Source: Lactiplantibacillus brownii (lineage in GTDB: Bacteria > Bacillota > Bacilli > Lactobacillales > Lactobacillaceae). Taken from it: a stretch of DNA of 64,000 nt. Below are positions 1 to 9,777 of the stretch, one piece after another. The stretch covers positions 1,550,001 through 1,614,000 of the forward strand of contig NZ_JAVCWF010000001.1 in NCBI RefSeq assembly GCF_031085375.1. Direction: 5' to 3'. Every line of letters begins with the position of its first letter. The stretch's first letter is position 1. Below the pieces are notes generated by a model that saw only the letters and a program-made list of their open reading frames with translations, did not search any database and had not been told where the DNA came from. The translations under genes were made by a program, and so were the position numbers.

Positions 1-973
1 CTGCTGAAAGTCCTTCACGAACATCGGACCCTTCAAGGTTCTTGTCCTTTTCTTTCAATAAGCCAACCTTACGCGCGTATTCATTGAAAGCTTTTGTCCA
101 AGCGCTCCGGAAACCTGCTTCATGTGTCCCACCATCTGGCGTTCGCACATTATTCACAAAAGAAAGTAAGTTTTCAGAGTAACCATCGTTATATTGCGCG
201 GCAACTTCAACTTCGACGCCTTCCTTCATGCCATCAAAGAACATAACATCGCCAAGGGTATCTTTGTCTTCGTTGAGATAGGTCACAAACTCCTTGATGC
301 CTTCTTCATAATGGAAGACTTCTTCTTGTTCCTGACCTTCTCGTTCGTCTGTTAGCGTGATTTTAACGCCCTTGAGTAAGAAAGCTGATTCACGTAATCG
401 TTCTGATAACGTTTGGAAGTTATAAACGGTCGTCGTAAAGATACTGGCGTCCGGTTTAAACGTTAAAGTTGTCCCGGTTGGTTTGTTCGTCTTACCTTTT
501 TTCTCTAAGGTGCCAACTGGTTGACCACCATTTTTAAATTTTTCTTGATACCGATAACCATCACGAATAATCGTTACCGTTAATTCGGTCGATAACGCAT
601 TAACCACACTCGCGCCAACACCATGCAAGCCACCAGAGGTTTTATAACCACCCTGGCCAAACTTCCCACCAGCATGTAAAACCGTCAAAATGACTTCGGG
701 GGTCGGAATGCCAGAAGCATGCATCCCAACAGGCATCCCACGACCATGATCGACCACGGTGATGCTGTTATCCGCGTGAATAATAACATTGATTTCTTTC
801 CCAAATCCTGCTAGCGCTTCATCGACCGCATTGTCCACGATTTCGTAAACAAGATGGTGCAATCCGCGACCGTCCGTCGACCCAATATACATCCCAGGTC
901 GTTTACGAACAGCTTCCAATCCTTCGAGCACTTGGATTGAAGAATCATCATATTTTAGTCCTTTTTTAGCCAT
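1..973 (-). CDS. parE: DNA topoisomerase IV subunit B (5' part, runs off the window)
   Basis: ParE is the ATPase subunit of topoisomerase IV, which decatenates daughter chromosomes with ParC. Only the first 324 codons are in the window; the gene continues past base 1. The translation starts [14 protein letters not shown] and carries the GHKL ATPase motifs: the Asn-containing helix [11 protein letters not shown] near residues 44-54, DHGRGMPVG and [14 protein letters not shown]. The ATG at 971-973 is preceded by an AAGGAG ribosome site about 8 nt upstream. A leader of about 100 nt with a strong hairpin separates it from an extended -10 promoter. It is divergent from plsY. ParC is expected beyond the left edge. 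GyrB is the only serious alternative; divergence from plsY and the short N-terminus favour ParE. Confidence 0.95.
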   Translation of the reverse strand, partial: MAKKGLKYDDSSIQVLEGLEAVRKRPGMYIGSTDGRGLHHLVYEIVDNAVDEALAGFGKEINVIIHADNSITVVDHGRGMPVGMHASGIPTPEVILTVLHAGGKFGQGGYKTSGGLHGVGASVVNALSTELTVTIIRDGYRYQEKFKNGGQPVGTLEKKGKTNKPTGTTLTFKPDASIFTTTVYNFQTLSERLRESAFLLKGVKITLTDEREGQEQEEVFHYEEGIKEFVTYLNEDKDTLGDVMFFDGMKEGVEVEVAAQYNDGYSENLLSFVNNVRTPDGGTHEAGFRSAWTKAFNEYARKVGLLKEKDKNLEGSDVREGLSA

Positions 974-1022
974 TCATGAATTGCTCCTTCGTGTTTCTGG
1001 TCATAACCAATTACTGACTATC

Positions 1023-1061
1023 TAGCGTTACATCGCCCAGTTTTCGGGCTTGACAACGCTA
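1023..1061 (-). promoter_or_regulatory. Hairpin in the parE 5' leader
   Basis: A 7-bp inverted repeat (TAGCGTT at 1023-1029, AACGCTA at 1055-1061) encloses an inner GCCC/GGGC stem (1035-1038, 1046-1049). It lies in the transcribed leader, between the likely -10 element and the start codon. No T-run follows, so it is not an obvious terminator. Its role is unknown. Confidence 0.5.
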
Positions 1062-1081
1062 ACCAAAGTCATGCAGATTAA

Positions 1082-1090
1082 ATTATAGCA
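1082..1090 (-). promoter_or_regulatory. parE promoter, extended -10
   Basis: On the minus strand a perfect TATAAT (1082-1087) is preceded by TGTGC, which fits an extended -10 element. The -35 position has no good match. The start codon lies about 110 nt downstream. Confidence 0.55.
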
Positions 1091-1216
1091 CAGCAAATTA
1101 TAAATTCTGTATCTTTTTTACTTTTTAATGTCCCAGAGACGACTTTTAAGCGCCACTTCGAATAAATTTAAACCAAATTAAACTTTTTTAACATTAGAAA
1201 CACTTCCAATTTATTA

Positions 1217-1230
1217 CGAACATACGTTCA
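1217..1230. promoter_or_regulatory. LexA (DinR) SOS box
   Basis: CGAACATACGTTCA fits the Gram-positive LexA consensus CGAACRNRYGTTYC at 13 of 14 positions. It sits in the parE-plsY divergent region, 119 nt before the plsY GTG and about 245 nt before the parE ATG. parE-parC is, as I recall, part of the LexA regulon in Bacillus subtilis. Which gene it controls here is inferred, not shown. Confidence 0.6.
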
Positions 1231-1348
1231 CTACATTGTAATGATTGATGGCTTAACTTGTCAACCCAAACTTTTCGGTAAAAATTTCCCCATCAACAGA
1301 CAAAGCATGCTAAAATATTGTTTGACTCTATTGCAGGAGGCTTCAATT

Positions 1349-1966
1349 GTGGAAATCATACTTATGCTGATTGTCGCCTACTTTTTAGGCGCGATTCCTT
1401 CGGGGGTCATCATTGGCAAACTGTTCTTTCATACAGACATTCGACAAGCTGGGAGTGGGAATATCGGCACCACTAATACGTACCGAGTCTTAGGCCCGAC
1501 CGCCGGCACGATCGTCATGGTGATGGACATTTTGAAAGGAACGTTAGCGGCCGCCCAACCCGCCATCTTCCATTTACCGGTTAACGCACTTTTAATTGGT
1601 TTAGCGGCAATTCTTGGACACACCTTCTCAATCTTTATTGGTTTCAAAGGTGGCAAGGCGGTCGCGACCAGTGCTGGGATCTTGTTGGCCTACAATTGGC
1701 AATTCTTCTTGATTGCTAGTGCGATTATGTTCACACTAGTTTATCTGACGAGTATGGTCAGTGTTGCCAGCATGACTTCCCTGACACTCGTTAGTTTAAT
1801 CGCCATTTTTTACTACCAAGATTGGATTTTATCGGTTGTTGCAGTTGTCTTGACCATTTTCATTTTCTACCGTCACCGCGCAAACATCGTTAGGATCAAA
1901 GCAGGCACAGAATCCTTAGTCCACTTTGGTCTCGGTTGGCGTCGTTATCAAGCAAAACATCGTTAA
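1349..1966 (+). CDS. plsY: Glycerol-3-phosphate acyltransferase PlsY
   Basis: PlsY transfers an acyl group from acyl-phosphate to glycerol-3-phosphate, the first step of phospholipid synthesis at the membrane. The protein is 205 residues, hydrophobic, with about five membrane segments and the family motifs [14 protein letters not shown] (residues 36-49) and [13 protein letters not shown] chose the GTG at 1349 because GCAGGAGG ends 8 nt upstream. The longer open frame from 1241 would add 36 unrelated residues that overlap promoter-like sequence (TAAAAT at 1311-1316). The first motif reads GTTN where many homologues have GATN. It stands alone and ends at its own terminator. Confidence 0.93.
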   Translation: MEIILMLIVAYFLGAIPSGVIIGKLFFHTDIRQAGSGNIGTTNTYRVLGPTAGTIVMVMDILKGTLAAAQPAIFHLPVNALLIGLAAILGHTFSIFIGFKGGKAVATSAGILLAYNWQFFLIASAIMFTLVYLTSMVSVASMTSLTLVSLIAIFYYQDWILSVVAVVLTIFIFYRHRANIVRIKAGTESLVHFGLGWRRYQAKHR

Positions 1967-1969
1967 TAA

Positions 1970-2004
1970 AAGTAGCCGCCTGGATGACATGGGGGCTATT
2001 TTTA
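1970..2004 (+). terminator. plsY terminator
   Basis: TAGCC and GGCTA arms with inner CC/GG pairs enclose a short loop, followed by TTTTT directly after the plsY stop codon. Confidence 0.65.
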
Positions 2005-2116
2005 TGGCCTAATGACCAGTGATTTGCTAGACTGTGGTGGTTTTGGGTTAGGTTTGTTTGGCTTTTAGTTAAAGTAACAAATTACAACTACACTATTCAA
2101 ACTGACATTACACCAT

Positions 2117-2158
2117 CAAAAAAGAGCCACCAGCCAAAATCAGCAAGCAACTCTTTTG
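2117..2158 (-). terminator. Terminator of the aldose epimerase gene
   Basis: Read on the minus strand, AAAAGAG pairs with CTCTTTT, and the stem extends inward largely through G-T pairs. It ends in a T-run and lies just past the stop codon at 2172. Confidence 0.65.
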
Positions 2159-2171
2159 AAAAAATTTAGGA

Positions 2172-3050
2172 CTAGAAGAAATTAACCACGTAATGGGCAT
2201 TAAACGTTTGGTTGGCAGCTAAATGGTTGATGCCCATCTTATGACTCAATTGACCATCATGGGCCACATTATCCGCAATCCCCCACCAAGGTTCTAGACA
2301 AACGAATGGCGCATCCGCGGGATATGGTGACCACATGCCGACGTATGGGGCATCCGTGATCGTCATAGCGACCCCATGAGTATTCAACTGAGAGCTCAAT
2401 TTTAAGGTCGTCTGTGCTTGTTTCAAGCCTAAGATCACCGCATCATCCTTAAAGAAGTCACGCGTCAATGGTAATGGCTTTGTCAGATCCAACGTCGTCG
2501 CATGCTCAATGTCATTATATGGCGTCTGTAATGGGATGTGTTGATACTTTTGCCCAGGATTAACTGTGAGCTGGTAATCGGTCAAAGACCCAGTAGCCGA
2601 CCCTAATGGCACGTTAAACGCCGGATGACCACCGATGGAGAACAGCAATTCGTGGTTCGCTGGATTATGCACTTCATAACCGACCGTCAAATCATGACCA
2701 GACAAGGTATAGATGAGCCGTAAGCGAAAGGCAAATGGGTAAATCGTCCGAGTTTCACTGCTATCGGCTAATTCTAAAGTCGCTGTTGTAGCGGTTTGAC
2801 TTACGACCCGAAAATCATGATCGCGTGCAAAACCATGTTGTCCCATATGATAACTTTGACCAGCGACCGTAAATTGGTCATCCTTTAGCCGGCCTACGAT
2901 TGGGAACAATACTGGCGCGTGGCGTCCCCAAAATTTTGGATCTGCTTGCCACATGTACTCGATACCATCCGCGGATTTCACACTACTGAGTTCTGCTCCG
3001 GCCTCATTGATTTTGACCGTTAGCGCCTCATTTTTTAATTCAACTGTCAT
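2172..3050 (-). CDS. Aldose 1-epimerase family protein (LacX/GalM-like)
   Basis: This 292-residue protein belongs to the galactose-mutarotase superfamily, which interconverts alpha and beta anomers of aldoses or hexose 6-phosphates. Family features seen are the N-terminal ELKNEALTVKINEAGAELSS strand pattern, GRHAPVLFPIVGRL near residue 43, the HGFARD motif and GGHPAFNVPL, whose histidines form the usual active site. The ATG follows AAAGGAG at 9 nt. It lies 23 nt downstream of hslU on the same strand and may be co-transcribed with it. In Bacillus the corresponding position is taken by codY, which is absent here. The exact sugar substrate cannot be read from the sequence. Confidence 0.88.
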   Translation of the reverse strand: MTVELKNEALTVKINEAGAELSSVKSADGIEYMWQADPKFWGRHAPVLFPIVGRLKDDQFTVAGQSYHMGQHGFARDHDFRVVSQTATTATLELADSSETRTIYPFAFRLRLIYTLSGHDLTVGYEVHNPANHELLFSIGGHPAFNVPLGSATGSLTDYQLTVNPGQKYQHIPLQTPYNDIEHATTLDLTKPLPLTRDFFKDDAVILGLKQAQTTLKLSSQLNTHGVAMTITDAPYVGMWSPYPADAPFVCLEPWWGIADNVAHDGQLSHKMGINHLAANQTFNAHYVVNFF

Positions 3051-3073
3051 GCACCCTGACTCCTTTGATTTTA

Positions 3074-4495
3074 TTAGAGAATATAACGACTTAGATCTTT
3101 ATCCTTAGCAATGTTTCCAATGCGTTCGTTGACGTAATTCTCGGTAATCGTGACCTCGCCCATTTCCATGTCGGGACCTTCATACAATAATTCTTCCAAT
3201 AACTTTTCGAGCACGGTATGTAACCGCCGTGCGCCGATGTTTTGGGTTTCATGGTTGACCTTATAAGCAATTCCAGCAATCGCTTCGACGGCTTCGATCG
3301 TAAACGTGACTTTGATATTATCCGTTCCGATTAAAGCGATATACTGTTTAATCAACGCATTCTTAGGTTCCGTCAAAATCTTCACGAAATCTTCTTTAGT
3401 CAAATCATCTAGTTCAACCCGAATTGGAAAGCGGCCTTGTAATTCAGCAATCAAATCACTTGGCTTGCTTTCGGCAAACGCCCCAGACGCGATAAACAAG
3501 ATGTGATCTGTGTTGATGGGACCATACTTAGTCGAAATTTGTGAGCCTTCAACAATTGGTAAAATATCGCGTTGAACCCCTTCACGAGAAACTTCACCAG
3601 AGTTTTGTTGCCCGCCAGCCGTGATCTTATCAATTTCATCGATGAAAATGATCCCGGTATTTTCTGCTCGTACGATCGCATCATGATAAATATCCGCATT
3701 ATTGACTAACTTTTCGGATTCTTCTTTGACTAAGATCTCACGCGCTTCTGCGACTGACATGGTGCGTTGAATCCGTTTCTTAGGCATGATCTGACCAAGG
3801 GTATCCCCTAAGTCGATGCCCATCTGGCCTAACATATTATTGTTGCCAGCAGCTTTTTGTTGGGGATCATCCATTTCAATCGTGACCTCTGAATCTTCCA
3901 GTAAGCCATTCTTCAATTGATCCGCCACCGATAATCGTGAATTACGAATATCATCCGTCACTTCTTCGTTATCATTTGCCGGGTTATTCGGCATCTGACC
4001 ACTTTGTTGCATCTGTGTCAGCATGCTCATCATGTTTTGGAAGTCGTTACCGTTAGACTTGCTCTGCTTCTTCTGTGCAGGAACTAACAACTTCACGAGT
4101 CGTTTGTCGGCTTCGCGAACGGCCGATGACCGTACCCCTGAATAAGCCTGCTCTTTTTCCATTTCAATCGACACGTCGACCAAGTCACGTACCATGGATT
4201 CCACATCACGACCAACATAACCGACTTCGGTAAACTTCGTCGCTTCGACCTTTACAAAAGGTGCTTGTACGATTTTGGCTAATCGCCGCGCAATCTCAGT
4301 TTTCCCGACCCCGGTTGGTCCGATCATTAACATGTTTTTCGGGGTAATCTCTTCTTGCATCTCCGCAGACAATTCCATCCGCCGATACCGGTTCCGCAAC
4401 GCAATCGCTACAGCTTTCTTAGCGTCACCTTGACCGATAACATAATTATCCAGGTCCGCAACGATCTGTTTAGGGGTCTTATTAATCATTTCCAT
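3074..4495 (-). CDS. hslU: HslUV protease ATPase subunit HslU (ClpY)
   Basis: HslU is the hexameric AAA+ unfoldase that feeds substrates to the HslV peptidase. The 473-residue product has Walker A GPTGVGKT at residues 59-66, the pore-loop GYVG at 92-95, Walker B IIFIDEID at 282-289 and the family's inserted I domain between them (about 110-245, Gln/Met/Asn-rich). The C-terminus ends DLSRYIL, as expected for docking into HslV. The first ATG is 8 nt after AAGGAG. It is the third gene of xerC-hslV-hslU. Confidence 0.97.
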   Translation of the reverse strand: MEMINKTPKQIVADLDNYVIGQGDAKKAVAIALRNRYRRMELSAEMQEEITPKNMLMIGPTGVGKTEIARRLAKIVQAPFVKVEATKFTEVGYVGRDVESMVRDLVDVSIEMEKEQAYSGVRSSAVREADKRLVKLLVPAQKKQSKSNGNDFQNMMSMLTQMQQSGQMPNNPANDNEEVTDDIRNSRLSVADQLKNGLLEDSEVTIEMDDPQQKAAGNNNMLGQMGIDLGDTLGQIMPKKRIQRTMSVAEAREILVKEESEKLVNNADIYHDAIVRAENTGIIFIDEIDKITAGGQQNSGEVSREGVQRDILPIVEGSQISTKYGPINTDHILFIASGAFAESKPSDLIAELQGRFPIRVELDDLTKEDFVKILTEPKNALIKQYIALIGTDNIKVTFTIEAVEAIAGIAYKVNHETQNIGARRLHTVLEKLLEELLYEGPDMEMGEVTITENYVNERIGNIAKDKDLSRYIL

Positions 4496-4512
4496 TAGCT
4501 GTGCTCCTTTTT

Positions 4513-5055
4513 CTATAAGGCTTCTGAAATAACATTGTGGTTGGTGAAGATATCGATATCTCCGGCAATGTTAATCGCGGCTTCAGCAATTTCTTTCGCA
4601 CTCATTTCTTTTGCATGTAGTTGCATCCCGCGGGCTGCGGCTAAGGCAAAATTACCCCCGGAACCAATCGCGAGCACGTCGTTATCGGGACTAATGACTT
4701 CACCACTCCCAGAAACCAATAGCATTTCATCTTTATTCATGACGATCAGTAAAGCTTCCAATTTTTGTAAGGCTTGATCACTGCGCCATTCTTGGGCCAA
4801 TTCGACCGCTGAACGTTGCAAGTTACCTGAAAATTCGTTTAGTTTCTTTTCAAAACGTTCTTCAAGGTTGAAGGCATCCGCCACGCTCCCGGCAAAGCCG
4901 ACGACGACTTCATCGTTATAGATCCGTCGTACTTTATGGGCAGTGCCTTTCATCACGACTTTTTCACCCATCGTGACTTGGCCATCACCGGCCATCGCAT
5001 TATGGCCGTTTTGACGAACGGCACAAATCGTTGTTGCTTCAAATTTTGTTGGCAT
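4513..5055 (-). CDS. hslV: HslUV protease proteolytic subunit HslV (ClpQ)
   Basis: HslV is the threonine peptidase of the HslUV complex, related to proteasome beta subunits. The sequence starts [14 protein letters not shown], so removal of a seven-residue propeptide would expose the catalytic Thr8. In Bacillus the equivalent nucleophile is reported to be Ser. The downstream AGDGQVTMG and [10 protein letters not shown] motifs are typical. Length (180) matches the family. A strong AAAGGAG precedes the ATG. It sits between xerC and hslU and is surely co-expressed with hslU. Confidence 0.97.
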   Translation of the reverse strand: MPTKFEATTICAVRQNGHNAMAGDGQVTMGEKVVMKGTAHKVRRIYNDEVVVGFAGSVADAFNLEERFEKKLNEFSGNLQRSAVELAQEWRSDQALQKLEALLIVMNKDEMLLVSGSGEVISPDNDVLAIGSGGNFALAAARGMQLHAKEMSAKEIAEAAINIAGDIDIFTNHNVISEAL

Positions 5056-5071
5056 ATTAACGCTCCTTTAA

Positions 5072-5983
5072 TTATTTCCGCGTTGCGCGGGGGAAAAAGT
5101 TTCGATAATCTTGTTGTAAATGTTCCTTAGTGACGTGCGCATAGATCTGCGTCGTCGACAAACTCGTATGACCGAGTAACTCTTGCACGGTCCGTAAGTC
5201 GGCCCCGTTATTGAGCATTTGCGTCGCAAACGTATGCCGCAACATATGTGGATGGATATCCGAGGTCAGACTGCTCTTTTTGACCAGTTGGTTCAACACG
5301 TACTCGATACCTTTCCCAGTAATGGGGCCGCCACGCCGGTTAATAAAGACCGTCGTGTGAGTTTGCTCGTATTGGGCCATAATAGGCGTACGACAGCTTT
5401 CAAAATATTGCCGTAACGCGTGGGCGGCATAACGACCAAAGGGGACATACCGTTCCTTATCGCCCTTCCCACGAATCAGCATCATCTTTAGATCAAAGTC
5501 GATATCCGCTAATTGCAGATTGACACATTCACCCAAACGAATCCCCGTCCCATAAAGAACTTCCAGTAAGGCCGCATTACGTGTGCCCATCACCGACTCA
5601 TCCGCATACACCGTCTGAAACAGCACGTCGAGTTCCTTTTGATAAAAGAACCGCGGTAAACGAGCAGCATGCTTTTTGAGTTGCACATAGACAAACGGAT
5701 TCAACTTTGCTAGATCATTTTTGACCAAAAAATTGTAAAATGACCGCAGACTGGAAACTTTACGGGCAATCGAGTTACGCGTTAAATGCCGGTCGTACAG
5801 CGAACTCAAGTAAACGTTCACATCCAGATGGTCAACTTCAGTATACGCTTTGACACCGCCATTCGCCGCTAAAAAATCATGAAAAGCTTGAATATCTTCT
5901 TGGTAGGCCTCAGCAGTTTCTTCTGAATACTGACGCTCAACGCGAATGTATTTTAAAAATAGATCCAAATCAGCTTCTGCCAA
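5072..5983 (-). CDS. xerC: Tyrosine recombinase XerC (CodV-like)
   Basis: XerC acts with XerD at dif to resolve chromosome dimers. From the proposed TTG start the protein is 303 residues, with an N-terminal SAM-like DNA-binding domain and the catalytic set Arg149 (GIRLGE), Lys174, His246-x-x-Arg249 (HMLRH), His272 (LLGH) and Tyr281 (IYAHV). I prefer the TTG at 5981-5983: TGGAGG ends 8 nt before it. The ATG at 5996-5998 overlaps that ribosome site, so it is not a likely start. It is first in xerC-hslV-hslU with its own promoter after trmFO. A second Xer recombinase, xerD, is at 39.4 kb. Confidence 0.93.
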   Translation of the reverse strand: MAEADLDLFLKYIRVERQYSEETAEAYQEDIQAFHDFLAANGGVKAYTEVDHLDVNVYLSSLYDRHLTRNSIARKVSSLRSFYNFLVKNDLAKLNPFVYVQLKKHAARLPRFFYQKELDVLFQTVYADESVMGTRNAALLEVLYGTGIRLGECVNLQLADIDFDLKMMLIRGKGDKERYVPFGRYAAHALRQYFESCRTPIMAQYEQTHTTVFINRRGGPITGKGIEYVLNQLVKKSSLTSDIHPHMLRHTFATQMLNNGADLRTVQELLGHTSLSTTQIYAHVTKEHLQQDYRNFFPRATRK

Positions 5984-6006
5984 TAAAAAAACCTCCATTC
6001 GTTGCT

Positions 6007-6035
6007 ACTTTAGCAAAGTCTGGAGGAAAACACAA
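6007..6035 (-). promoter_or_regulatory. Promoter of xerC-hslV-hslU
   Basis: On the minus strand TTGTGT (6030-6035) and TAAAGT (6007-6012, preceded by TGC) are 17 nt apart, between the trmFO stop and the xerC ribosome site. Confidence 0.55.
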
Positions 6036-6048
6036 TTAAGTGTCTTGA

Positions 6049-7383
6049 TTATTGGTCAACTTTAGTCAAATTTAAGTCATTTGCTTTAAATACTGCCAAT
6101 TCTGCTAAGGCGCGTTCAGATAAAGCCGTGTTACGTTCCCGCTTATCCCGGATACGCTGCTTTAATTTTGGCACAATACCAAAGTTCGCATTCATGGGTT
6201 GAAAGTTCGTTGCATTGGCATGCGTGATATACTGTGCCATCGCGCCCATCATCGTGTCTTTCGGAAAGACGACCGGCGTCAAGCCTAATGCTAAGCGTGC
6301 CGCATTCGTCCCGGCCACGATCCCGCTCGCCGCACTTTCAATATAGCCTTCGACCCCGGTCATTTGCCCAGCAAAAAACAGGTCTGGTCGTTGCTTGGTC
6401 TGATAAGTAGGCTCTAACAGTTTAGGCGACTTCATGAACGTATTACGATGCATGACACCATAGCGGACAAATTCAACATTTTCGAGCCCCGGAATCAACC
6501 GGAAAACGCGCTTTTGTTCGCCCCACTTCAAATGAGTCTGGAAACCAACAATATTGTAGAGTTCACCAGAGGCATCATCCTGACGTAATTGCACCACGGC
6601 AAAAGGTTGTCGACCCGTTTTGGGATCTTCCAGTCCCACCGGTTTCAATGGCCCAAACAACATCGTTTGACGACCACGTTGTGCCATGACTTCAATTGGC
6701 ATACAACCTTCAAAAACATCCGAATTTTCAAAATCATGAGCTTCGGCCATTTCGGCGTGAATCAGGGCGTCATAGAAAACATCAAATTCCCCTTCGGTCA
6801 TTGGACAGTTCAAATAAGCGGCTTCACCACGATCATAACGAGACTTCAAGTAGACCTTGTCCAGATCAATTGAGTCTTTCGTTAAGATTGGGGCAGCTGC
6901 ATCAAAGAAATGCAAGTCGTCCTCTTCATTAAAGGACTGGATCGACTTGGCTAAGGAAGCGGCGGTCAATGGTCCCGTTGCGACCACGGTGATGCCTTCA
7001 GGAATCGTTGTGATCTCTTCATTGATCACTTCGACATTTGGCAAGTTCGTGAGTTGATCGGTGATTTCTTGTGAAAAAGTATCTCGGTCAACGGCTAGCG
7101 CGCCACCAGCCGGAACAGCGTGATGTTCGGCTGAACTGATGACCACTGAATCTAATTGACGCATTTCGGCCTTTAACAAGCCGGCCGCGTTACTCAGTTG
7201 GTTCGCCCGCAATGAGTTCGTACAAACCAGTTCAGCGAAGCGCTGCGTATGGTGTGCTGGGGTCATTTTTGTCGGCCGCATTTCATAGAGCCGCACGTTG
7301 ACACCCAAGTTAGCGATTTGCCAGGCGGCTTCTGAGCCCGCAAGCCCAGCACCGATAACATTAACTGTTGGTATTGATGCCAT
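6049..7383 (-). CDS. trmFO: tRNA (uracil-54-C5)-methyltransferase TrmFO (Gid)
   Basis: TrmFO makes ribothymidine 54 in the T-loop of tRNA using methylene-tetrahydrofolate and FAD. The 444-residue protein begins with a FAD-binding [14 protein letters not shown] (9-22) and contains the family's two conserved cysteines, Cys54 ([10 protein letters not shown]) and Cys227 (FEGCMPIE), plus GYIESAASG near the C-terminal nucleotide-binding part. It lies between topA and xerC, the same order as topA-gid-codV in Bacillus. It has its own promoter just after the topA terminator. Confidence 0.97.
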   Translation of the reverse strand: MASIPTVNVIGAGLAGSEAAWQIANLGVNVRLYEMRPTKMTPAHHTQRFAELVCTNSLRANQLSNAAGLLKAEMRQLDSVVISSAEHHAVPAGGALAVDRDTFSQEITDQLTNLPNVEVINEEITTIPEGITVVATGPLTAASLAKSIQSFNEEDDLHFFDAAAPILTKDSIDLDKVYLKSRYDRGEAAYLNCPMTEGEFDVFYDALIHAEMAEAHDFENSDVFEGCMPIEVMAQRGRQTMLFGPLKPVGLEDPKTGRQPFAVVQLRQDDASGELYNIVGFQTHLKWGEQKRVFRLIPGLENVEFVRYGVMHRNTFMKSPKLLEPTYQTKQRPDLFFAGQMTGVEGYIESAASGIVAGTNAARLALGLTPVVFPKDTMMGAMAQYITHANATNFQPMNANFGIVPKLKQRIRDKRERNTALSERALAELAVFKANDLNLTKVDQ

Positions 7384-7433
7384 CCAGAATTCCTCTTTTC
7401 ATTTGACTGTACCCTTGATAGTACTTATCGCTA

Positions 7434-7462
7434 ATCATACCGGAAATCCCCACGTGATACAA
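7434..7462 (-). promoter_or_regulatory. trmFO promoter
   Basis: On the minus strand TTGTAT (7457-7462) and TATGAT (7434-7439) are 17 nt apart, about 50 nt before the trmFO ATG and directly after the topA terminator stem. Confidence 0.6.
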
Positions 7463-7513
7463 ATAAAAGCGTTACCAAGAGCCGGTCTTTTAACCGAACC
7501 TTAATAACGCTTT
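7460..7513 (-). terminator. topA terminator
   Basis: A perfect 9-bp inverted repeat, AAAGCGTTA at 7466-7474 and TAACGCTTT at 7505-7513, has an inner CGGT/ACCG stem and is followed on the minus strand by TTTTATTT. Confidence 0.8.
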
Positions 7514-7518
7514 AACGC

Positions 7519-9684
7519 TTATTTTTGCACGTTTTCTTTATAATCCCCGTTTGGACAAAGGACTTGTTTCCCACCCTTGACCTTCTTCTCAACTAAGAAG
7601 TGGCCATCCTTCGGGCAATCCCGTCCAATTGGCTTATCCCAAGAAACAAAGTCACATTCAGGAAAGCGTGAACAACCGTAAAAGATCCGATTCTTCTTGG
7701 ATTTCCGTTCAATGACTTGGCCCTTTTTACATTGTGGACAAACGACCCCGATCTCTTTAACGATCGGCTTCGTATTGCGACAATCTGGGAAGCGTGAACA
7801 AGCATAAAACTTCCCATAACGACCCATTTTCACGACCATTGGGGCCCCACAGATTTCGCAATTGAAACCAGCGAGCTCATCTTTGATCTGGATCTTCTCC
7901 ATCCCGGCTTCGGCCTTCGTCACTTCTTTAGAGAATGGCTGGTAGAAACTATCGACGACCTTGACCCAATCTTCTTGGCCTTCTTCAGTCGCATCCAGCT
8001 GTTCTTCTAATTTAGCGGTAAAGCCGACATTGACGACATCCGGGAAGTACTCCAAGATGATGTCATTGACGATCTCACCAAGCTCGGTCGGCACAAAACG
8101 GCGGGCTTCCAATTTAACGTAGTAACGCCGTTGAATGGTGTCCAACGTTGGCGCATACGTTGATGGCCGGCCAACGCCGTTTTCTTCCAAGGCTTTAATT
8201 AAGTTTGCTTCAGAATAACGGGCCGGTGGCTGCGTGAAATGTTGTTGTGGATCAGTTTTACTGAGCTTGACCACATCGCCTTCTACCAAATCTGGCAAGA
8301 CGTTGTTCTTTTCAGTCTTATCATAGATCTTCGTGAACCCAGCAAATTTAGTCTTAGAACCGTTCGCCCGGAATTGGACATCGTTTTGGTCGATGGTGAC
8401 CGCCATCGTGTCTAAGACTTCCGGTGTCATCTGGCTCGCAACGAACCGTGACCAGATCAATTGATACAACCGGAATTGATCCTTAGATAGATAATCTTTG
8501 ATGCTGGCAGGGGTCCGGAACACGGATGACGGCCGAATCGCTTCATGGGCATCCTGAGCGCCTTCTGGCAACTTACCTTTAACCGGCTTAGTCGCCGCAT
8601 ATTCAGCACCATATTCTTTATGCAAGAACTGTGACGCTTCATGCTTAGCAATCGACGAGATCCGGGTGGAATCGGTCCGCATATAGGTGATCAACCCCAC
8701 GCTACCTTCTTTGCCCCCAACGTTAATTCCTTCATACAATTGTTGTGCGGCCATCATGGTCTTACGGGTGCGGTAATTTAACTTACGGTTCGCATCTTGT
8801 TGCATGGTCGATGTGGTAAATGGCGGTGCTGGGAATCGCTTGCGCTCTTTCTTAACGACTTTGACCACATTAAAGTCGCCTTGCCGATCCAACTGGCCTA
8901 AGATCTTCTGGACCGCTGGATTATCATCCAACGCTTGTTTCTTGTTATGCGTCCCATAAAAACTGGCCATAAACTTTGAACGGCCTTTTTTGAACTCACT
9001 TTCGATCGTCCAGTATTCTTTCGGCTTAAATGCCTTGATCTCATTTTCACGCTGAATAATTAAATCTAACGCGATTGATTGAACCCGTCCGGCTGAAAGA
9101 CCTTTTTTGACTTTCTTCCAGAGCAATGGACTGATGGAATAACCAACGAGTCGGTCTAAGATTCGTCGGGCTTGTTGGGCATCCACCAAGTCCATGTCGA
9201 TGGAACGTGGTTCTTTGAAGGCGTTCTTAACCGTGTCTTTCGTAATTTCGTTGAAGACCACACGGTTTTTAGCTTTCGTGTCTAAGCCTAATAAGTAAGA
9301 TAAATGCCAGGCAATGGCTTCACCTTCACGGTCCGGGTCAGAGGCCAGGTAAACGGCTTTAGCTTTTTTGGCTTCTTTCCGCAATCCCTTGATCACATCA
9401 CCCTTACCACGAATCGAAATATAATGGGGGTCATAATTATTATCAACATCGACACCCATTTTACTTTTTGGTAAATCTCTAATATGACCTAAACTGGCCA
9501 CGACCTTATAAGAACGGCCTAAATATTTTTCAATCGTTTTTGCTTTTGATGGTGATTCCACAATCACTAATTTTTTGCCCGGTTGCCGAGTCCGCCGCTT
9601 GGTCGCGGTCTTCTTGGCTGGCTTTCGAGCACTGGTTTTCTTTGTTGCCGCCTGCTTGGCTTTGGTTGTACTACTAGCAGCCAC
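7519..9684 (-). CDS. topA: DNA topoisomerase I
   Basis: Type IA topoisomerase that relaxes negative supercoils. The 721-residue protein has a Toprim domain ([17 protein letters not shown] from residue 40, [13 protein letters not shown] from 115) and the catalytic Tyr334 in [12 protein letters not shown]. The C-terminus has two complete four-cysteine zinc ribbons (CEICG...CSRFPDC and CPQCKKG...CSRFPEC) and a third, reduced one (CPKDGH...CPNGD). The start is a GTG 8 nt after AAGGAG. The first ~36 residues form a Lys/Thr/Ala-rich tail before the Toprim domain that is not needed for the fold and looks like a basic DNA-contacting extension. Confidence 0.97.
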   Translation of the reverse strand: MAASSTTKAKQAATKKTSARKPAKKTATKRRTRQPGKKLVIVESPSKAKTIEKYLGRSYKVVASLGHIRDLPKSKMGVDVDNNYDPHYISIRGKGDVIKGLRKEAKKAKAVYLASDPDREGEAIAWHLSYLLGLDTKAKNRVVFNEITKDTVKNAFKEPRSIDMDLVDAQQARRILDRLVGYSISPLLWKKVKKGLSAGRVQSIALDLIIQRENEIKAFKPKEYWTIESEFKKGRSKFMASFYGTHNKKQALDDNPAVQKILGQLDRQGDFNVVKVVKKERKRFPAPPFTTSTMQQDANRKLNYRTRKTMMAAQQLYEGINVGGKEGSVGLITYMRTDSTRISSIAKHEASQFLHKEYGAEYAATKPVKGKLPEGAQDAHEAIRPSSVFRTPASIKDYLSKDQFRLYQLIWSRFVASQMTPEVLDTMAVTIDQNDVQFRANGSKTKFAGFTKIYDKTEKNNVLPDLVEGDVVKLSKTDPQQHFTQPPARYSEANLIKALEENGVGRPSTYAPTLDTIQRRYYVKLEARRFVPTELGEIVNDIILEYFPDVVNVGFTAKLEEQLDATEEGQEDWVKVVDSFYQPFSKEVTKAEAGMEKIQIKDELAGFNCEICGAPMVVKMGRYGKFYACSRFPDCRNTKPIVKEIGVVCPQCKKGQVIERKSKKNRIFYGCSRFPECDFVSWDKPIGRDCPKDGHFLVEKKVKGGKQVLCPNGDYKENVQK

Positions 9685-9725
9685 TTGATCAGCTCCTTAC
9701 GCTTTTGATCATGATTATTTGGGGC

Positions 9726-9741
9726 ATTTGCACTTGCAAAT
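9726..9741. promoter_or_regulatory. Inverted repeat at the topA transcription start
   Basis: ATTTGCA and TGCAAAT separated by two bases, a perfect 7-bp dyad. It begins about 8 nt downstream of the topA -10, where transcription should start, so it could be an operator or the first hairpin of the message. Confidence 0.4.
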
Positions 9742-9748
9742 CCATGTA

Positions 9749-9777
9749 ATCATATTTCAAAAGTTTGTGCTTGTCAA
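9749..9777 (-). promoter_or_regulatory. topA promoter
   Basis: A near-consensus sigma-A promoter on the minus strand: TTGACA (9772-9777), 17-nt spacer, TATGAT (9749-9754). The -35 overlaps the dprA stop codon. Confidence 0.8.
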
